Assembly: GCA_018713755.1 (NCBI GenBank)
Contig: DVOG01000094.1
Location: 1 to 12,094, forward strand
Direction: 5' to 3'
Source: Candidatus Spyradosoma merdigallinarum
GTDB taxonomy: Bacteria > Verrucomicrobiota > Verrucomicrobiia > Opitutales > UBA953
Length of the DNA: 12,094 nucleotides
The position numbers were made by a program, and so were the translations under genes. How positions within the stretch are numbered: the stretch's first letter is position 1; the number at the start of each line of letters is the position of its first letter. This document shows, piece by piece, positions 8,521-12,094 of the stretch. Under the pieces are notes generated by a model. The model saw only the letters and a program-made list of their open reading frames with translations. It was not told the DNA's origin and did not search any database.

Positions 8521-8549
8521 AACATAAAGATTCGCGGGACCGCGCGCAA
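8521..8549 (-). promoter_or_regulatory. Candidate sigma-70-type promoter of acnA
   Basis: On the minus strand TTGCGC (8544-8549) is followed, after exactly 17 bp, by TATGTT (8521-8526). Both hexamers are partial matches to TTGACA and TATAAT. The predicted start, about 7 bases after the -10, would lie 3-5 bases before the ATG at 8511, giving a very short leader. There is no Shine-Dalgarno sequence other than a weak GGGAA touching the start codon. Confidence 0.4.
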
Positions 8550-8620
8550 GCCGGAGAAAAAGCGAGGCGGCATATTTTTTTTCTCGCGCGCCGCGCCGTT
8601 CCCGCCGAAAATGTTCCGCG

Positions 8621-9541
8621 ATGCGAATACCCCGTGCCATCCCCGCGCTTTTTCTTTTCTGCGCCGCCGCTCCCGCCGCGAGCGCGATGATTTCCGCCGA
8701 CGGCGGCGCGACGGCCGGCGCCGCGGAACCGCCGTCGGGGCTTGAAGAAATTTGGAACCGCACGGCGCAGCTCGCCGGCGGCACGGGAACGTATTTGGGA
8801 AAATCCGCCGACGGCACGCGCTGGATGCTCACGGCGAACCACGTCAAAGACAACAGCGGCGTCATCGCGACGACGGACGGCGGAGGAATCGCGCTGTCCT
8901 ACGCGGGAACGGCGCGCGTGCTGAAAAATCCCGACGGCTCGGACGCGGATCTGCGCCTTGTCGCCGTCTCCGTTTCCGGCGAAGACGCGGCGTATTTGGA
9001 CGCGCTCGGCGACATCGGCGTTTTCTCGGAAGCGCTCCCGCAGAGCGCGCCGCTTTACGCCGTCGGCACCGGCTGCGCGCTCGAAATCGGGAAAAGCTAC
9101 GCGACGGGAACGCGCCGCAAACAGGCGGCGGAATTTTTCCGGGATTTTTCCACGACGCTCGAAAACGGGAACGCCGTCGGCGCGGAAGTTTTTTCGTCGC
9201 AGGGAAAATCTTTTCAGGCGGGGCTCTACGATTCCGGCAGCGGCGTTTTCGCGCGGGACGCCGCGGGAACGTGGCGGCTCGCGGGCGTCGTCCTCGCCGT
9301 CGGCGGCACGAGCGACACCGGCGGGAACACCTCGAACGAAGTCGGTTTTTTCGAAAACGCGAGCGGAGAAAATCCGCTGACCTGCGTGACGTATTTCGCC
9401 GACATTTCGCGATACGCCGCGCAAATCGACGAGGCGCTCGAGAGCGGCGCGCCTTCCGCCGTTCCGGAGCCTTCCGCGCTCGGGCTGCTCGCGGGAGCGT
9501 TCGCCCTCGCCTGCGCCGCCGCGCGCCGACGGCGCGAATGA
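8621..9541 (+). CDS. Secreted trypsin-like serine protease with PEP-CTERM sorting signal
   Basis: Predicted exported S1-type (chymotrypsin-fold) serine protease, 306 residues. A signal peptide covers about residues 1-22 (charged start, hydrophobic core, ASA at the end). Triad candidates are H74 in LTANH, D110 in DADLRLV, and S205 in the YDSGSGVF block, spaced as in a small trypsin-like domain. The C-terminus is a PEP-CTERM tail: VPEPS from residue 281, a hydrophobic segment of about 17 residues, then ARRRRE. In PEP-CTERM systems an exosortase, not seen here, cleaves near this motif and delivers the protein to the envelope or surface. The motif to the left of the active Ser lacks the usual Gly before Asp (YDSG rather than GDSG). 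The ATG at 8611 is out of frame, so 8621 is the start. No Shine-Dalgarno sequence. Convergent with the nuclease gene 19 bp away. Substrate unknown; a degenerate, non-catalytic protease is possible. Confidence 0.8.
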   Translation: MRIPRAIPALFLFCAAAPAASAMISADGGATAGAAEPPSGLEEIWNRTAQLAGGTGTYLGKSADGTRWMLTANHVKDNSGVIATTDGGGIALSYAGTARVLKNPDGSDADLRLVAVSVSGEDAAYLDALGDIGVFSEALPQSAPLYAVGTGCALEIGKSYATGTRRKQAAEFFRDFSTTLENGNAVGAEVFSSQGKSFQAGLYDSGSGVFARDAAGTWRLAGVVLAVGGTSDTGGNTSNEVGFFENASGENPLTCVTYFADISRYAAQIDEALESGAPSAVPEPSALGLLAGAFALACAAARRRRE

Positions 9542-9560
9542 GCCGCGCGGGAGCGGGCGC

Positions 9561-10547
9561 TCACCACACGGTTTTCGCGGCGGGAAGCTCCAGCGCGTCC
9601 TGCGCCGCGCGCTCCAAATCCGGGAAAAAATTCAGCCCCGAGAGCCGCTCGATTTCGCGCACGGGCACGAGGTATTCCTTCGCGTTCCCGTCGGCGTCCG
9701 CCGCGTGCGGGATGACGAACGCAAGCGCGCGCACGGCGTTCCCGCGTTCTTCGTCGCGGTCGGCGATCACGAGAAAAAACGCGTCGGGAACGGAGACTTT
9801 TCCGTTGAGCTTCCGCGTCCGCCGCGCGTCGTCGCGGTAAAGCGGGCCGCAGACGACCCACACCGCGCCGCACAGCCGCGTGTAGCGCTTGAGGATGCGC
9901 TGTTCGAGGTCTTTCCAGACGCCGGCGTTCACCGCGTGGAGCTGCGGCACGATGTTGGACATCAGAAACGACTCGCGCTGTCCTTCCGTTCCGTAGCACG
10001 CGCCCATCGCCTGATTCGGCGCCATGTGCCCGCGGTCGAAGCCGGAATGCGCGTAGTCTTCCGGCGAAACGCGCGCCCGCGTCCGCCCGTCCGTTTCGAA
10101 ATCAGGCCGCGCGCCCGTCTCGAAGCTCGGCGGCGGGAACACTTTGTAGGCGACCCACGCCGGGTTCCCGCGCGCGTCGTCGTAACCGACGACGTAGCCT
10201 TTGTTTTTCAGAAAATCCAGCCGGCGCGCGCTTTCGGGAACGCCGCCCAGCGTCAGTCCCGTCGCGTCGAGCTCGCCCGCGTCCACGGCGTTCCCGCGGA
10301 CGAAATCCAGTTCGTGCGCGAACGCGTCGAGCAGGAAAACCATTTCGTCGGGCGTCGCCGGGCATTCCCGCAAAGCGTCGATCGCGAACGCCGTCCCGCG
10401 CTCGATCGTCTCGCGCGTCTCCGCGTCGCCGAAACGGTGCGCTGTTTTGACGGCGAGGGCGGCGGCGCCGAGCAGACAGGCGCAGACGACGAGACGCCTG
10501 AGATTCAGGCGACGCGCGCTGATTTTTCTGCGTCGTTTTCCTGCCAT
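9561..10547 (-). CDS. DNA/RNA non-specific endonuclease (NUC1, beta-beta-alpha-metal family), exported or membrane-anchored
   Basis: Sugar-non-specific nuclease of the Serratia nuclease/NUC1 family, which degrades DNA and RNA with one Mg ion. The signature DRGHMAP gives R172 and catalytic H174. The SNIVPQ block leads to the metal-binding Asn N207 and, eight residues later, E215 (NAGVWKDLE), the spacing seen in Serratia nuclease (N119/E127). The VWVVCGPLY strand at about 229-237 and the C-terminal VPVREIERLSGLNFFPDLE block complete the fold. Length is 328 residues. A basic N-terminus followed by one hydrophobic segment at about 17-33 acts as signal anchor or signal peptide, so it works outside the cytoplasm. 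It lies 57 bp downstream of the porin gene on the same strand with no clear terminator between, suggesting one operon. No Shine-Dalgarno sequence before ATG 10547. No immunity protein is next to it, consistent with an exported enzyme rather than a toxin. Confidence 0.9.
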   Translation of the reverse strand: MAGKRRRKISARRLNLRRLVVCACLLGAAALAVKTAHRFGDAETRETIERGTAFAIDALRECPATPDEMVFLLDAFAHELDFVRGNAVDAGELDATGLTLGGVPESARRLDFLKNKGYVVGYDDARGNPAWVAYKVFPPPSFETGARPDFETDGRTRARVSPEDYAHSGFDRGHMAPNQAMGACYGTEGQRESFLMSNIVPQLHAVNAGVWKDLEQRILKRYTRLCGAVWVVCGPLYRDDARRTRKLNGKVSVPDAFFLVIADRDEERGNAVRALAFVIPHAADADGNAKEYLVPVREIERLSGLNFFPDLERAAQDALELPAAKTVW

Positions 10548-10604
10548 GGCGTTTCGCGCGGGAACGCGCCGCCGCTCCCGCGGCTTCGGCTTTTTTTCCC
10601 GGCC

Positions 10605-11852
10605 TCAGAAAGAAACCTGCAGCATGGTGCGAAACGCGCCGGAATCGGCGGAAGACACGCGGCCGCCGCCGAAGTAGTGGCCGTATTCGTAGCCGACGGC
10701 GAGCTTCACGTATTTGTTGAAGTAGTAGTTGACGCCCGCGTAATACGTCGCCGCGTTGTTGAAGCCGCCGGAATCGGGAACGCGGTTCTGCACGCTCGCG
10801 TTGACGAGGCCGGAATCCGTGTTCAGATACGTGAAGCGCAGCGCGGGCTCGAAGCCGTTGTCGAAGCGGAACGTTCCCGTGAGGTTCACGCCGTAGAACG
10901 GATCGAGGCGGGAGCTCGAAGAGCCGTCAATGAAGAAGGCGTCCGCGAGCAGCATCAGGCCGCCGCTCGTGAAGCGCACGTAGGGCTCGACGCCGTAGAC
11001 CGTTCCCGCGTTCGTGAGCGCGGAAGAGGAAGACCCGTCGACGCCGGGCGGCACGCCGTCGTCGCCGAAATTCACGGTGCCGTTCAGCCCGAAATAAAGC
11101 TGCGCGCCGTCGGAAAGCTTCAGCGTCCCGCCGAAATATCCCGTGATGGCGAGGTCGTTGGAACGCCGGTCGTAGTCTTTCGCGACGGCGTTTGTGAGCG
11201 AGAAACCGTAGTCGCCGCCGCGGGGAATTTTCCCTTCCCAATAAACGCCGATATGCGAGCCGGACAAACCGCGCGCGTAGACGTTGTTCGTGACGAAGTT
11301 GGAATTGATCGAACGCTCCAAGCACGGGAACTGCGACGAGGGCGAATATTCCTCGAGCATGAAGTGCGCTTTTTTGTGCCCGACGGAAAGCGTTCCCGCG
11401 GAGCCGAACTTCCGGGAAATCGTCGCCGTGTCGACGTAGCCGTTGTCGGCGCTCCCGCCCTCCTGCGTGCTGTCGAACTCATAAGTGAGCTTCGCGCTCC
11501 AGTCGTCGCCGAGCTCGGCGGAAACGCCGAGAATGGTGCGCCGGAGAGAAAAGCCGTCGCGGTCGCCCGCGCCCCCGCCGCTCGCCGTCGCGTAGACGTA
11601 TTGCGCCTGCACGAGTCCGGTGAATTTGAGGCGCACGTCTTCGCTCGTCGGAAGCTCCGGCAGCTCGATGACGATTTTTTTTCCGCCGGAAGAAGACGCG
11701 GACTCGGCGGGAACGGCCTGCGCCGGAACAGGCGCATCCTGAGAAGACGCGGCGGGGACGGGCTGCGCGGGAACGGGCGCGTCCTGCGCGGGCGCGCAGA
11801 GCGGCGCAAGCGCGAACGCGGAAATCAAAAAGGCGGGAAGGCGGCTTTTCAT
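10605..11852 (-). CDS. Outer-membrane porin, OprO/OprP (phosphate-selective porin O and P) family
   Basis: Beta-barrel porin of 415 residues including the signal peptide (about 1-22, ending near APA). The family block is clear: GFSLRRTILGVSAELGDDW, then an acidic YEFD strand, a NGYVD strand, and VGHKKAHFMLEE with SSQFPCLERS, which parallels the OprO/P loop-strand region (G-fK-pf-lE, then ERS). Alternating aromatic strands continue to a C-terminal Phe (LQVSF), the usual signal for outer-membrane assembly. After the signal peptide is a Pro/Ala linker made of a 15-residue tandem repeat (residues 23-52), then a GGKKIVIELPEL segment. Four 11-bp-spaced direct repeats abut the start codon. The nuclease gene follows 57 bp downstream. 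Family membership is well supported; phosphate selectivity is inferred from family and promoter context, and the paralogous family members in related bacteria can have other specificities. Confidence 0.85.
   Translation of the reverse strand: MKSRLPAFLISAFALAPLCAPAQDAPVPAQPVPAASSQDAPVPAQAVPAESASSSGGKKIVIELPELPTSEDVRLKFTGLVQAQYVYATASGGGAGDRDGFSLRRTILGVSAELGDDWSAKLTYEFDSTQEGGSADNGYVDTATISRKFGSAGTLSVGHKKAHFMLEEYSPSSQFPCLERSINSNFVTNNVYARGLSGSHIGVYWEGKIPRGGDYGFSLTNAVAKDYDRRSNDLAITGYFGGTLKLSDGAQLYFGLNGTVNFGDDGVPPGVDGSSSSALTNAGTVYGVEPYVRFTSGGLMLLADAFFIDGSSSSRLDPFYGVNLTGTFRFDNGFEPALRFTYLNTDSGLVNASVQNRVPDSGGFNNAATYYAGVNYYFNKYVKLAVGYEYGHYFGGGRVSSADSGAFRTMLQVSF
11697..11786 (-). repeat. Two-unit 15-residue tandem repeat in the porin linker
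   Basis: Porin residues 23-37 and 38-52 both begin QDAPVPAQ and continue xVPA followed by small residues. The DNA copies are 45 bp each and diverged. They encode a Pro/Ala-rich flexible linker between signal peptide and barrel. Each unit carries one copy of the GCGGGAACG motif (11767-11775 and 11707-11715), read as V-P-A. Confidence 0.75.
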
Positions 11853-11853
11853 G

Positions 11854-11892
11854 CGTAAGAAATGCGTTAGGATTTCGTAAGATTTTTGTAAG
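11854..11892 (-). promoter_or_regulatory. Four 11-bp-spaced direct repeats: PhoB/OmpR-type operator candidate of the porin operon
   Basis: On the minus strand the hexamers CTTACA (11887-11892), CTTACG (11876-11881), CTAACG (11865-11870) and CTTACG (11854-11859) recur at exactly 11-bp intervals, separated by five mostly AT-rich bases. This is the geometry of Pho boxes, where PhoB monomers bind direct repeats one helical turn apart, and of other OmpR-family sites. No fifth unit fits on either side. The last unit ends one base from the ATG, closer than the usual activator position upstream of a -10, so the site may overlap the promoter, the mRNA may be nearly leaderless, or the regulator may repress. 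Confidence 0.6.
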
Positions 11893-11903
11893 GATGCGGC
11901 GAC

Positions 11904-11954
11904 AAAAAAAAGAAGGGCGGCGGGAACGCGCGTCCTTTTTTTTTCGGACGCGCG
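11904..11954 (-). terminator. Likely terminator of the unidentified gene upstream of the porin
   Basis: A perfect 9-bp inverted repeat (11927-11935 with 11946-11954) encloses a 10-base loop that is A-rich on the minus strand. On that strand it comes about 37 bases after the stop codon at 11991-11993. A T8 tract lies at 11904-11911 after a short GC-rich spacer that could extend the stem through GGGC/GCCC pairing. The motif copy at 11920-11928 overlaps the 3' arm. The gap between stem and T-tract lowers confidence. Confidence 0.5.
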
Positions 11955-11990
11955 CCCGGCGGAAAACGGTTCCCGCGCGAACCTTGGGGT

Positions 11991-12094
11991 TCAGGCGCCG
12001 CGCAGATGTTCGAGCAGCGTCGCCTGATCGAGCGCGGGCATGAAATCCCGGTATTCGATGCCTTTTTTCAGAATAAAGGCGGTGAGCAGCTTTT
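11991..12094 (-). CDS. Unidentified protein, C-terminal 33 codons (5' part beyond right edge)
   Basis: Open on the minus strand from the right edge to TGA at 11991-11993. The visible residues begin KLLTAFILKKGIEYRDF and end LLEHLRGA. The composition is that of a normal soluble helical protein end, and codon use matches the neighbours, so it is likely real. I do not recognise the family. It is separated from the porin by 138 bp that hold a probable terminator and the porin operator, so it is probably a separate transcription unit. Confidence 0.7.
   Translation of the reverse strand, partial: KLLTAFILKKGIEYRDFMPALDQATLLEHLRGA

Larger units (their letters stand above)
328..11928. repeat. Dispersed 9-bp motif GCGGGAACG, about 40 exact copies on both strands
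   Basis: Exact forward copies start at 328, 1249, 1516, 1888, 2662, 3345, 3361, 4525, 5132, 5160, 5828, 7136, 8429, 8903, 9263, 10558, 11707, 11767 and 11920. Exact reverse copies (CGTTCCCGC) start at 471, 1089, 1910, 2811, 2824, 3324, 3789, 4260, 5112, 5210, 6238, 6286, 6387, 6793, 7903, 8092, 8597, 9737, 10289, 11001 and 11391. Many more 8-of-9 matches exist. The base before the motif is C or G in nearly all copies I compared; the base after is free. Ten copies lie in the roughly 660 bp between genes, 30 inside genes. The counts are by hand and may be off by one or two. The function is unknown; a DNA uptake sequence is the leading idea. Confidence 0.9.

Noticed and set aside
5788..8745. Plus-strand open frame of about 985 codons opposite aconitase
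   Set aside because: It is the shadow of the aconitase gene; the composition is Arg/His/Val filler.
9542..9560. Bidirectional terminator between the convergent protease and nuclease genes
   Set aside because: The 19-bp gap has no T-tract and no clear stem. Any terminator would have to lie inside a coding region.
328..11928. CRISPR array or tandem satellite to explain the GCGGGAACG copies
   Set aside because: Copies are only 9-10 bp, irregularly spaced, on both strands and within conserved genes. There are no spacers and no cas genes.
1..12094. tRNA, rRNA, insertion sequence or phage genes
   Set aside because: No cloverleaf, rRNA core sequence, transposase motif, terminal inverted repeat or phage protein was seen in any frame.

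Overview
This is a GC-rich (about two thirds G+C by eye), gene-dense chromosomal stretch with no mobile element, rRNA, tRNA or CRISPR. The likely host is a member of the Verrucomicrobiota, possibly Opitutales. Three things point there: a UvrA that runs into a second UvrA copy in one polypeptide, a fusion I know from the PVC lineage (the chlamydial UvrA is double length); a secreted protein with a PEP-CTERM sorting tail; and a Gram-negative outer-membrane porin. The genus is not determinable from this window.

Layout, left to right. Bases 1-3263 (minus): 5' part of a tandem double-length uvrA, running off the left edge. 3264-3426: divergent intergenic region. 3427-5064 (plus): adenine deaminase, closed by a strong terminator. 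5171-5773 (minus): maltose/galactoside-type O-acetyltransferase. 5845-8511 (minus): AcnA-type aconitase, upstream of the acetyltransferase on the same strand. 8621-9541 (plus): secreted trypsin-like protease with a PEP-CTERM anchor, convergent with 9561-10547 (minus), a membrane-anchored or secreted NUC1-type nuclease. 10605-11852 (minus): OprO/OprP-type porin, 57 bp upstream of the nuclease and probably co-transcribed with it. 11991-12094 (minus): the last 33 codons of an unidentified gene.

Two signals go beyond ordinary gene content. (1) The 9-mer GCGGGAACG occurs, by hand count, 40 times exactly (19 forward, 21 reverse), about once per 300 bp, where well under one copy is expected. It occurs in every complete gene, is read in several codon phases (A-G-T, V-P-A, G-N), is over-represented between genes, and forms the inverted pair that makes the ade terminator. 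This is the pattern of DNA uptake sequences in Neisseria and Pasteurellaceae; I know of no such element described in this lineage. (2) Four CTTAC-type direct repeats at exactly 11-bp intervals lie immediately upstream of the porin start. This is the geometry of a PhoB/OmpR-type site. With a phosphate-selective-type porin followed by a nuclease, it suggests a phosphate-scavenging operon that uses extracellular nucleic acid.

The remaining genes (aconitase, adenine deaminase, acetyltransferase, UvrA) are housekeeping or metabolic and share no obvious pathway. Start codons generally lack a Shine-Dalgarno sequence, and two candidate promoters (ade, acn) would start transcription within a few bases of the start codon.
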